NCBI GenBank assembly: GCA_965230535.1
Contig: OZ246010.1
Coordinates: 1,798,001 to 1,862,000, forward strand
DNA length: 64,000 nt
Direction of reading: 5' to 3'
DNA from: JAUILH01 sp965230535
GTDB lineage: Bacteria; Bacteroidota; Bacteroidia; Flavobacteriales_D; JAUILH01
Under the pieces are notes generated by a model that did not search any database, was not told the DNA's origin, and saw nothing but the letters and a program-made list of their open reading frames with translations. A program made the translations under genes and the position numbers. Of this stretch, positions 17,229 through 25,247 are shown piece after piece. The stretch's first letter is position 1; every line of letters starts with the position of its first letter.

Positions 17229-20210
17229 ATGCAAAAACGACATCATAGACGGATTTTCCTACCTCTGTTTTGGATAGTTTCCTTTTGCTATTTTCCTTCG
17301 GCTTTATGGTCTCAAACCTCAGGTGATGAGTTCCCATATGTTATCAGACAATGGACCGCAGAAAGTGGGCTACCACAGAACGGTATTGTCTTTGTCCATC
17401 AAGGACCGAAAGGATATTTATGGATTGGCACCTACAGTGGTTTGGTTCGTTTTGATGGTCGAAAATTCAAAGTATTTGATTCTCCGGACTCTAAATCAGA
17501 GAATTTCAAAAGTGCCATTAATTGTCCTAACGGAGATTTATGGTTCTCAACCTCCTCTCATGTATACACACTTAAAAACTCTGAGCTGATTCCTGTCGAT
17601 ATCCCAAAGGGGATTCGTGCCCCAGAGATAGTTTCTTATGATGGAAAGGTAATTCTAAGAGGGCTTTCAGCTTTGTGGGCATATGAGAATGACAAATTTG
17701 AAAAAGTATTTGACCTTAAGCTTGAGGCTCCAGGCGCACTGGACATACAGACTTATCAAGTTGTTGACGGGAAAGTATATGTTCAGACGAGTGATTCTCT
17801 GCTTTTCATGGTGGACGACCATGGAACTTCACAAATAGAGTATCATAAGAGATTTATGGGGATTTTTACTGGTCCGGAAGACAAGCTATACTCACGCACA
17901 TTAGATGGCTTTTTACGTATAGAAGGTGAGAACATCACTCCTGTCGATTCTTCTACCTTATCTAGTGATTTCAAGACTTTCAAAGACTATATAATTCTAA
18001 ACGATTCTATCCACGTTCGACTTCATTCTGAATTCATAGAGATTATAAAAAATGGGGAGATTTATTTCTGCGACGGGAGTTTGAACAAGAAATTTGCCCG
18101 AATCAGCACAGTACATTCAGACTCTGAGGGGAACTTGTGGGTAGGAAGTTTGAGCGATGGTTTGTTTGCCTTATTGCCAAAGCTATTTCATGCTCCAAAC
18201 ATTAATTACAGGTATTTCTCCGGAAGTCAGTTTGTTTATGTTGGTGATAGCTTGGTATTGTTTGATTGTATTGGCGGTGGGGTTGGTCGTTTGAGATTAG
18301 ATTCTCTTGAAATCCCTCCTGAATATGTGTATAAAACCAGACGTCTTTGGACTTGTCTCATGGAAGATGGTTCTTATTGGTATTCAGGTATGGGTGGCTT
18401 TCCTTTTATATATGACCCCGTTAACGACAGCGCTTCCTATATTCCTTTGAAATCATGGACCGAAATTAGAACAACAGCTCTATTCAAGGATTCAAAAAAT
18501 CGAATCTGGCATGGCGGAGGTTCGGGTTTGTCTTTATATGATCCGGTCAAAAGGGAACTTGTTCTCTTATCAGAAGAAACAGACACATTCAGAACTCACA
18601 AAATCTATGAACATAGAAATGACAGCATCTATTTTGCCTGCGACCATGGTGTAGGCTTTTGCTGGGATAAAAAGGTAAGTTTTCTGAAGATTTCGCCGGA
18701 CTTCCCTTATCACCTGGTTCGGAGTGCCTATGTAGATTCAATGGGTGTTGTTTGGATAGGGACTGCAAAAAGAGGCTTGTTTGCTTACTATAAGAATCAG
18801 TTATTCGGTTTTGGTTATTCAACAGGAAAGTTGGGGCGTGATGTCTGGACCATTATAGAAGATGATTTTGGCTTTTTTTGGATGAGTTCTAACTCTGGTG
18901 TTTATCGGGCAAAAAAACAACACCTGATAGACTATATGCTTGGGAATCGTTTTGATTATCCTGTTAGTAGGTTTGGCACAATGGATGGCATGCCCAATTC
19001 AGAATTTAATGCACACACTCAAAACAAAGGCGATAAAGACAAATATGGCAGACTCTGGTTCTCGTCTGTGGGCGGACCCGTTTTTGTTAATTCCGGACAA
19101 GTCATTCAAGTCCCGAGAAAGTACTCCATATATGCAGAAGATGTTGTTATCAATGGTATTTCAGCAACGATAGATGACCTTAAGCGCCTTCCTTCAGATG
19201 TTAAGCAAATCTCCGTCACTATTAACTATCCTTATTTTTACAGGAACGAAGATTTATACCTTGAATACAGGCTTAAAGGGTTTTACGATCGTTGGCAAAC
19301 TCTGGAGAAAGACCATAAGATTAACATAACTGGTTTGCGTGGGGGAGAATACACACTTGAGGTTCGATCAATAAACAGTGACAAACGTCTTTCCATTCCG
19401 ATTCATGTAGAGACCAAGTTAACCGAAAAAACCTGGTTCAGGGTAATTCTATGGGTTACGGGGGTAGCCATATTTACCATCATCATTCAGCTTATTCTGC
19501 GAAGGCGAAGAGACAAAGCAAGGGAAATGGGGAAAACCAAGAAAAGGATGTCGGAACTGGAACTACAGGCTTTCCAGGCTCAAATGAATCCTCATTTCAT
19601 TTTCAACAGCCTAAGTTCAATACAGAGTTTATTCTTATCCAGGAAAGAAAAGGAGGCAAATGCATATTTAGGAAAATTTGCTGCTTTGATGAGGAACGTG
19701 ACGGTACAAGCCTCAATGCAACTGGTTCCAATGGCTATGGAGCGTGAGCTTCTATCAACTTATGTGGATTTGGAGAACCTTCAGTTTGACGACCCTATGG
19801 AGTTTGAATTTGTTGTGCATGATATTGATGTAGACACTACAAGAATTCCCTCTTCCCTACTTCAACCTTTGGTAGAAAATGCGATTAAGCATGGAATCAT
19901 TCCTAAAACAAACGGCCGTGGTAAGATCACCATTGAATGTATCAAAGAAGATGACTTTATTGAGATACACGTTCGGGATAATGGCATTGGAAGAGATGCT
20001 TCAAGGATACTGAATAAACAGAAATATCCTGGTCGAAAATCGCACGGTTTAAACATGATTCTTGACCGAATTTCCACCATTAATGGACTACACCAAGTTG
20101 AAATATCATTATTTATCGATGATCTGACCAATAATCTCGGTGAGCCGATAGGGACGGAAGTGATATTATTTGTTCCTTTAGAACTATCAAAATTAGACGT
20201 TAGTGATTGA
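17229..20210 (+). CDS. LytS-type sensor histidine kinase with extracytoplasmic propeller
   Basis: Membrane sensor that phosphorylates the regulator encoded directly after it. In order: signal peptide (ends ALWSQ), two-component-regulator propeller repeats (about 30-660; LWIGTYSGLVRF is a typical blade), Y_Y_Y domain (about 665-735; YRLKGFYDRWQTL), one membrane helix (about 739-757), the His_kinase dimerisation box QAQMNPHFIFNSL with the phospho-accepting His, and an HATPase (about 870-980) with the N-box LVENAIKHGI. A TTG start at 17169 would add 20 residues. The ATG at 17229 gives a normal signal peptide and was chosen. The gene overlaps the regulator by 8 bases. The signal sensed is unknown. 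Confidence 0.92.
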   Translation: MQKRHHRRIFLPLFWIVSFCYFPSALWSQTSGDEFPYVIRQWTAESGLPQNGIVFVHQGPKGYLWIGTYSGLVRFDGRKFKVFDSPDSKSENFKSAINCPNGDLWFSTSSHVYTLKNSELIPVDIPKGIRAPEIVSYDGKVILRGLSALWAYENDKFEKVFDLKLEAPGALDIQTYQVVDGKVYVQTSDSLLFMVDDHGTSQIEYHKRFMGIFTGPEDKLYSRTLDGFLRIEGENITPVDSSTLSSDFKTFKDYIILNDSIHVRLHSEFIEIIKNGEIYFCDGSLNKKFARISTVHSDSEGNLWVGSLSDGLFALLPKLFHAPNINYRYFSGSQFVYVGDSLVLFDCIGGGVGRLRLDSLEIPPEYVYKTRRLWTCLMEDGSYWYSGMGGFPFIYDPVNDSASYIPLKSWTEIRTTALFKDSKNRIWHGGGSGLSLYDPVKRELVLLSEETDTFRTHKIYEHRNDSIYFACDHGVGFCWDKKVSFLKISPDFPYHLVRSAYVDSMGVVWIGTAKRGLFAYYKNQLFGFGYSTGKLGRDVWTIIEDDFGFFWMSSNSGVYRAKKQHLIDYMLGNRFDYPVSRFGTMDGMPNSEFNAHTQNKGDKDKYGRLWFSSVGGPVFVNSGQVIQVPRKYSIYAEDVVINGISATIDDLKRLPSDVKQISVTINYPYFYRNEDLYLEYRLKGFYDRWQTLEKDHKINITGLRGGEYTLEVRSINSDKRLSIPIHVETKLTEKTWFRVILWVTGVAIFTIIIQLILRRRRDKAREMGKTKKRMSELELQAFQAQMNPHFIFNSLSSIQSLFLSRKEKEANAYLGKFAALMRNVTVQASMQLVPMAMERELLSTYVDLENLQFDDPMEFEFVVHDIDVDTTRIPSSLLQPLVENAIKHGIIPKTNGRGKITIECIKEDDFIEIHVRDNGIGRDASRILNKQKYPGRKSHGLNMILDRISTINGLHQVEISLFIDDLTNNLGEPIGTEVILFVPLELSKLDVSD

Positions 20211-20916
20211 GGCAATTATAATTGATGATTCTACTGTTAACAGACAGGGCTTAAGGCATTTGATCGAACAAAATTGTCCTCAGGTAAGTATTATCGATGA
20301 AGCAGGTTCTTCTAAAGATGGTGCTAAACTTATTGACAGACTTAAGCCGGATTTGGTTTTTCTGGACATTGAATTGGGTGATGGAACCGGTTTCAATGTA
20401 CTTGAAAATACGCAGTATACCGACTTCAATATTGTATTTGTTACGGCCTATGAAAACTATGCCGTTGAAGCCTTTAAGACCAAAGCTTGTTCTTATATCT
20501 TAAAGCCCGTTCAGATTCCTGATCTGATTCAGGCAGTTGAACAGGCCATTGAACTCATACCAAGATTGTCGGAGGATAAATTGAATTGTACCCATTCGGA
20601 CGTTATTGCGATTTCTACGCAGAGCGAATTGGTATTCATTAATAAAGATGATCTTATCAGGTGTGAAGCGGATGGGAAGTATACACGTTGTGTGCTTAAA
20701 GATCGGGTAATTATGGCATCTAAAAACCTCAAGGAATTTGAGGGGATTTTGGAAGAACCTGATTTTATCAGAATCCATCATTCTCATCTTATCAGTTCTG
20801 CCAAAGTGATGTCTTTTAACCGTTCGGAATATACCGTACTTCTATCAAATGGTGACACTGTTCCGGTATCTCAGCGCAAGAGGGATGTCATTACCTCCGC
20901 GTTTAAAATCGTTTAA
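20203..20916 (+). CDS. LytTR-family response regulator
   Basis: DNA-binding response regulator of 237 residues. The receiver domain (1-120) has the acidic pair DD at 8-9, the phospho-acceptor Asp55 in VFLDIELGDG, Thr81, and Lys101 in YILKPV. The LytTR domain (about 135-235) contains the typical IHHSHLIS and VPVSQRKR. The GTG start at 20203 lies inside the kinase gene's last codons, which indicates translational coupling and a dedicated pair. Targets are unknown. Its stop is only 2 bases from the stop of the convergent gene, leaving no room for an intergenic terminator. Confidence 0.95.
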   Translation: MIEAIIIDDSTVNRQGLRHLIEQNCPQVSIIDEAGSSKDGAKLIDRLKPDLVFLDIELGDGTGFNVLENTQYTDFNIVFVTAYENYAVEAFKTKACSYILKPVQIPDLIQAVEQAIELIPRLSEDKLNCTHSDVIAISTQSELVFINKDDLIRCEADGKYTRCVLKDRVIMASKNLKEFEGILEEPDFIRIHHSHLISSAKVMSFNRSEYTVLLSNGDTVPVSQRKRDVITSAFKIV

Positions 20917-20918
20917 GA

Positions 20919-22913
20919 CTAACGGTATTTGTACTTCTTTCCTTCCAGAACGTCTTTATGTAACATGCCGTTCTTATAGATTTTGTGTCCTGCCAGTTTC
21001 CCTTTTTTGTTAAACACTTTCATGTCGCCATGTTTGATGCCGTCTTTGTAGTTGATCTCACTGATCAAACGTCCTCTTAGCGTGAAGCTTCTACTGGGAC
21101 CGTTGAGCTTTCCGTTCTTATAAGTCTCTTCTATTCCAACAACTTTTCCTCCTGGATTAAAGTGCTTCCAGACACCATCTTGTTGACCTTCAGAGAAATT
21201 TCCAACGCTGGCCAGTTTCTTATCTTTCTGGCTATAGGTTTTCCATTCGCCGTGCTTGCGCTTGTATTCATACTCGTTAAGACGAGAACTTTCGGAATAA
21301 TCGTGTCCTAACTTGTCGTAAGCCGCCGTCATGGCATTCTTTCTTTTAAAGATCTTGAACTCTCCTTCCTGATACAGGTTGCCATCTTCAAAGTAGTACT
21401 TCCACAAACCGGTTTCCAGATCATTTTTACGTGAGCCTTCATATCTTGGTTTACCGTTTGAATACCAACCTCTCCAAGGACCATCCATGCTCCCCATTTT
21501 AAAGGTTCCTTCATCCATCATCTGACCATTGGCATACCAGGATTGCCATAAGCCATCCTCTTTTCCTTTATTGAAAGTTCCCTGATTGACTTTTTTACCA
21601 TTTTCGAAATAAGTAATCCAAAGACCTTGTCTCAAACCTTTATCGAAACCGCCTTCTTTCCATAGTTCACCTGTTTCAAAATAGAATTTCCAATCACCGG
21701 ATTTAAGGTCATTTTCGAAATATCCGACAGCTTCCAGTTGACCGTTTGGAAACCACTTTTCCCATTTTCCTGTTCTCAGATCGTTTTCATAGAACCCAAC
21801 TGATGCCAGTTGACCATTTGGATGCCATTGCTCCCACTTTCCATTTCTCTGGTCATTTTTAAACTCACCTCTCAGGTCTTTAGATCCATCTTTGGCAAAC
21901 CATTCCCACAAACCTTCTTTCACACCATGGTTGTACTTTCCCTGCACCTGAATTTGCCCTTGCATATAGGCATCTTCTCCTTCTTTTTTCACTAATTTGG
22001 ATTCACCCCTCAGGTACATTCTGGCAAAATCTCCATGCAGTTTCCCATTGTCATAATTTGCCTCTCTTACCAGGCGTCCATTCCTGTGCCAGTGTCTCCA
22101 TAAACCGGATTTTTCTCCCATGTCATAAGAACCAAAAACAGATTTTTTGCCATTGGAATGATACTCTTCAAACTGTCCGTCTATCTCTCCTTTTTTGTAG
22201 GTATATTTTTCTTTGATGATGGCACCTTCCGGCAGGATAAATTTGCCTTTATCCCCCTCTTTTGGTTGGTATCTCTGATGGTATTCAACTTTTTGGCCAT
22301 TGCCATTTTTCACCATCTCTTTTCCATCTTTGGCAAAATAAGACCAAAGCAATGGTATGCTATCGTTTTCCTGATATTCTTCAACTAAGTACGGATCTCC
22401 ATTTGGGTAGTTGAAAGTCCATTTACCAAGTCGTTTACCATAAGACCAACTGCCTTTCTCAACCAATTTCCCCTTTTCATTCCAGGCTCTGAAAACACTG
22501 TCTTGAACATTCCAGTAGAAAAAGCCTTCATTCTTCTTATTGCCGTTATTGTAATATTGGGTAACCTTGCCGTGTAAGTACCCGCGAACGTAATTGGCTA
22601 CTTCTTCTACCTTTCCATTTTCGTAGAAAAAACGCCACTCTCCTATCTTCTTACCAAGATCGGAAAACCCGGAGCCACTCACATATCCTCTTCCTCTGAC
22701 TTTCGTACTGTCATAATCATAATAGTACGTCACCAACTGTTTCTCCACATTGTCCACAGGTTTCTTTTCAGGACCTTTAAGAGCAGCTTCTTTTCTCGCC
22801 TTTTCTGCCGCCTTGGCATTTTTAGACTTGAATTTTTCCCAATCCTTCTGAGCATGTGTATGACTCAGAGAGAAAAGACAAAAGCTTGTTATAAGGAAGT
22901 ACTTGATCATCAT
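20919..22913 (-). CDS. YwqK/MORN_2-repeat protein, secreted
   Basis: A 664-residue protein made almost wholly of about twenty repeats of roughly 23 residues, such as GKWEKWFPNGQLEAVGYFEN. These are MORN_2 (YwqK-type) repeats, which fold as a ladder of beta hairpins. A signal peptide ends HTHAQ, so the protein is exported. Database names of the kind 'toxin-antitoxin YwqK antitoxin' do not imply a toxin partner, and none is visible nearby. In-frame starts exist at 22958 (GTG), 22928 and 22910. The ATG at 22913 keeps a compact signal peptide. Function is unknown. Confidence 0.85.
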   Translation of the reverse strand: MMIKYFLITSFCLFSLSHTHAQKDWEKFKSKNAKAAEKARKEAALKGPEKKPVDNVEKQLVTYYYDYDSTKVRGRGYVSGSGFSDLGKKIGEWRFFYENGKVEEVANYVRGYLHGKVTQYYNNGNKKNEGFFYWNVQDSVFRAWNEKGKLVEKGSWSYGKRLGKWTFNYPNGDPYLVEEYQENDSIPLLWSYFAKDGKEMVKNGNGQKVEYHQRYQPKEGDKGKFILPEGAIIKEKYTYKKGEIDGQFEEYHSNGKKSVFGSYDMGEKSGLWRHWHRNGRLVREANYDNGKLHGDFARMYLRGESKLVKKEGEDAYMQGQIQVQGKYNHGVKEGLWEWFAKDGSKDLRGEFKNDQRNGKWEQWHPNGQLASVGFYENDLRTGKWEKWFPNGQLEAVGYFENDLKSGDWKFYFETGELWKEGGFDKGLRQGLWITYFENGKKVNQGTFNKGKEDGLWQSWYANGQMMDEGTFKMGSMDGPWRGWYSNGKPRYEGSRKNDLETGLWKYYFEDGNLYQEGEFKIFKRKNAMTAAYDKLGHDYSESSRLNEYEYKRKHGEWKTYSQKDKKLASVGNFSEGQQDGVWKHFNPGGKVVGIEETYKNGKLNGPSRSFTLRGRLISEINYKDGIKHGDMKVFNKKGKLAGHKIYKNGMLHKDVLEGKKYKYR

Positions 22914-22965
22914 ATTGAAATAGAACATAAAAATATTGTGCCAAATTGAATGTATCACGGCCTTA

Positions 22966-22981
22966 TGGATTAATTAATCCA
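22966..22981. promoter_or_regulatory. 16-bp perfect palindrome, possible operator
   Basis: TGGATTAATTAATCCA lies in the short gap between the LysE gene's end and the YwqK-repeat gene's start, about 53 bases upstream of the latter's ATG. The size and symmetry suit a dimeric regulator. AT-rich palindromes also arise by chance. Confidence 0.35.
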
Positions 22982-23008
22982 CATTTATAATTGAAAAATC
23001 TACTTTGG

Positions 23009-23650
23009 TTACAACTTAAGCAGTCCCATGACCAGAGAAAACGCACCCAGAATGATAAATCCGAATCCTGAAAACAGGTTAATTCTGTCGATTACTTTTG
23101 GGCTTAAAAAACGTTTTAATTGCGCTGCGCCTATGATTTTGAGGACGTCAATACTAAAGAAAGTCACAAGTAAAGCTGTGAAAAAGACAAAAATATCGCT
23201 TCCTGATCTTCCGTAATTATCCACTGCCACAATCATTACTCCCAACCAGTACACCAATACTGAAGGGTTGACCATGTTTAGTAAAAAACCTTTGAATACA
23301 TCCATCAAAAGGTGCTTACCTGTCACGATTTTCACTTTTTCTCCCACATCATCTCCATCCGGAATAGATTTAGGACTTTTGAAAAGGTATCCGATTCCGA
23401 AAATCACGAAGATGGAGCCGGCAATAATACCGGTAATGGCTTTTTCTTCCTGAAGAAACTTAAGTTGATTGAGGAAAATGAAGCTTAAAATAATGGCCGT
23501 AAGGTCGCTTAAGAAAACGCCCAAATCCACGAACAATGCCTCTTTAATGCCTTTGGTAATGCTCACTTCAATGAGGTACATGAATACAGGACCAATCAAG
23601 ACACTCAACAACAACCCTCCTACTATGCCCTGAAAAATAACTTCACCCAT
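23009..23650 (-). CDS. LysE family translocator
   Basis: Inner-membrane exporter of the LysE/RhtB superfamily, which expels amino acids and derivatives. The 213 residues contain about six hydrophobic segments. They start with a family-typical N-terminus (GIVGGLLLSVLIGPVFMYLI), and GFLLNMVNPSVLVYW in the middle matches the conserved LNP(S/K) region. ATG 23650 overlaps the preceding gene's TGA as TGATG, so translation is coupled to the GH3-family gene. A GTG three bases earlier is possible. The substrate is unknown. The neighbour suggests an amino-acid conjugate. Confidence 0.9.
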   Translation of the reverse strand: MGEVIFQGIVGGLLLSVLIGPVFMYLIEVSITKGIKEALFVDLGVFLSDLTAIILSFIFLNQLKFLQEEKAITGIIAGSIFVIFGIGYLFKSPKSIPDGDDVGEKVKIVTGKHLLMDVFKGFLLNMVNPSVLVYWLGVMIVAVDNYGRSGSDIFVFFTALLVTFFSIDVLKIIGAAQLKRFLSPKVIDRINLFSGFGFIILGAFSLVMGLLKL

Positions 23651-25170
23651 CACTTAGCTATGAATTGTTCCCAATCCGTCAATTGTTTTTTGTTCAATAC
23701 TCTTGGAAATTTAGCCTGTCCACCAACTTTACCTTTTTGCTCCATCCAATTATAGAACGTTTCCACAGGCAGAATCTCAACGAACACTTCTTTTAAGGCA
23801 TGCGCACGCTCTGTTGCGTAATCATCATTAAGATCTTTAAGATGCTTATCAAGACATTCTTTCACCTTGTTTTTGTCGGGAATTGAATTGCCTCCGATAT
23901 ACCACTTGTGTGCGAAGGAATTCTCATGAGGAATGCCTGCAACCGTGTACTCATATGCTTCAAAGCCAAGTTCCTTTGTAGTTCTTTCCAAAGCCGTGTT
24001 CATGTTGTCTACGGATAAATGCTCTCCACACAGACTCAAAAAATGCTTGGTTCTTCCTGTAATGATGATTTCAAAGTTATCCGTATTGGTAAAGCGAATA
24101 GTATCACCAATCAAATACCTCCAAACACCAGAACATGTAGAAATTAAAACGGCATAGTCCTGTTTATCATCCACCTCATACAAGGTTAGAATTTCAGGAT
24201 TTTCCACCAATTCTCCATCTACGAAATTCTTATCGTTAAAAGGAATGAATTCAAAGTAAATTCCTTTGTCTAGCACCAACTGCATACCCGGTTTGCTAAA
24301 CGCATTTTCGAAAGCCATAAAACCTTCAGACGCCAGATAAGTATCTAAATAAATGATCTCACGACCCAGGTATTTTTTGATTGATTCCTGATACGGCGAA
24401 AATGCCACTCCTCCATGCACATAAATGTTCAGGTTTGGCCAAATTTCATGTACACTGTCCACTTTATAGTGCTCTAATATTCTTTCGAAAAGCAGCTGAA
24501 TCCAGGCCGGAACCCCTCCAACAATACCGATATCCCATTTATGAGCATTCTCGGTCATCACCTGCAATTTCTCTTCCCAGTCTTTAAGTGAAGCTATCTT
24601 CTTTTTAGGTTTTCTGAATCTATAGAACCAGCGTGGAATCTGGGTAGCCAGAATCCCGGATAAATCTCCTTCGTAGTGCATGCCCACCTTTTTAAGGTCT
24701 GCTGACCCACCCACCATGAGTAGCTGTTTGGTGTACAATTCTTTTGGCATTTGCAAATCGTACATACACAACATCTGGCGGATACTGGTCTGACGCATAG
24801 ACACAATCATGTCCATACTAACAGGCACACGTTTACTTGGAGAACCTGAGGTTCCTGAGGTCAGCGCAAAATACTTGATTTTGCCTGGCCAGGTCACGTT
24901 TTCTTCATCCTGAACCGTTCTGTACCACCATTCATCATACATTTTGTTGTAGTCGAAAACAGGTACATTTTCCTTAAATGCAGAGATGGTATTTGCCGAT
25001 TTTAGAATCTGCGTGAAATTGTAACGTACTCCGAAGGCGGTTTTCTGGGCTTTAGTCAGCAATTTTATGAGTACATCCAGTTGTAATTTTTCACTGTATA
25101 CAATCTTCTTTTCGTTTCGATTCTTACGAATTTTAACTACTTCCTGTATGATGGTTCCAACAAAAGCCAT
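23650..25170 (-). CDS. GH3 auxin-responsive promoter family protein (acyl-acid amido synthetase fold)
   Basis: A member of the ANL adenylating superfamily. Plant GH3 enzymes activate an acyl acid with ATP and join it to an amino acid. The 506-residue length fits the bacterial branch. Motifs present: the ATP-binding loop ALTSGTSGSPSKRVP (about 90-105), TYLASEGFMAFE (about 280-290, the YxxSE motif), and YLIGDTIRF (about 350) for nucleotide binding, followed by a C-terminal cap. All three adenylation motifs are intact, so it is probably active. Substrates are unknown for bacterial members. It is the first gene of a pair with a LysE-type exporter. Confidence 0.88.
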   Translation of the reverse strand: MAFVGTIIQEVVKIRKNRNEKKIVYSEKLQLDVLIKLLTKAQKTAFGVRYNFTQILKSANTISAFKENVPVFDYNKMYDEWWYRTVQDEENVTWPGKIKYFALTSGTSGSPSKRVPVSMDMIVSMRQTSIRQMLCMYDLQMPKELYTKQLLMVGGSADLKKVGMHYEGDLSGILATQIPRWFYRFRKPKKKIASLKDWEEKLQVMTENAHKWDIGIVGGVPAWIQLLFERILEHYKVDSVHEIWPNLNIYVHGGVAFSPYQESIKKYLGREIIYLDTYLASEGFMAFENAFSKPGMQLVLDKGIYFEFIPFNDKNFVDGELVENPEILTLYEVDDKQDYAVLISTCSGVWRYLIGDTIRFTNTDNFEIIITGRTKHFLSLCGEHLSVDNMNTALERTTKELGFEAYEYTVAGIPHENSFAHKWYIGGNSIPDKNKVKECLDKHLKDLNDDYATERAHALKEVFVEILPVETFYNWMEQKGKVGGQAKFPRVLNKKQLTDWEQFIAK

Positions 25171-25247
25171 TTATAATTTAACCGAACTACAATTATAGCT
25201 AAATAGACCCAGATTTGGAAGCAAAAAACGCATTATCGAACTCACAA

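Noticed and set aside
17229..20916. Hybrid two-component system (HTCS) of a polysaccharide-utilisation locus
   Set aside because: The kinase has no fused receiver or AraC domain, the regulator is a separate LytTR protein, and there are no SusC/SusD genes beside it.
20919..22913. Toxin-antitoxin antitoxin, as the YwqK label suggests
   Set aside because: The protein is exported and very long, and no toxin-like gene is adjacent; the name reflects repeat similarity only.
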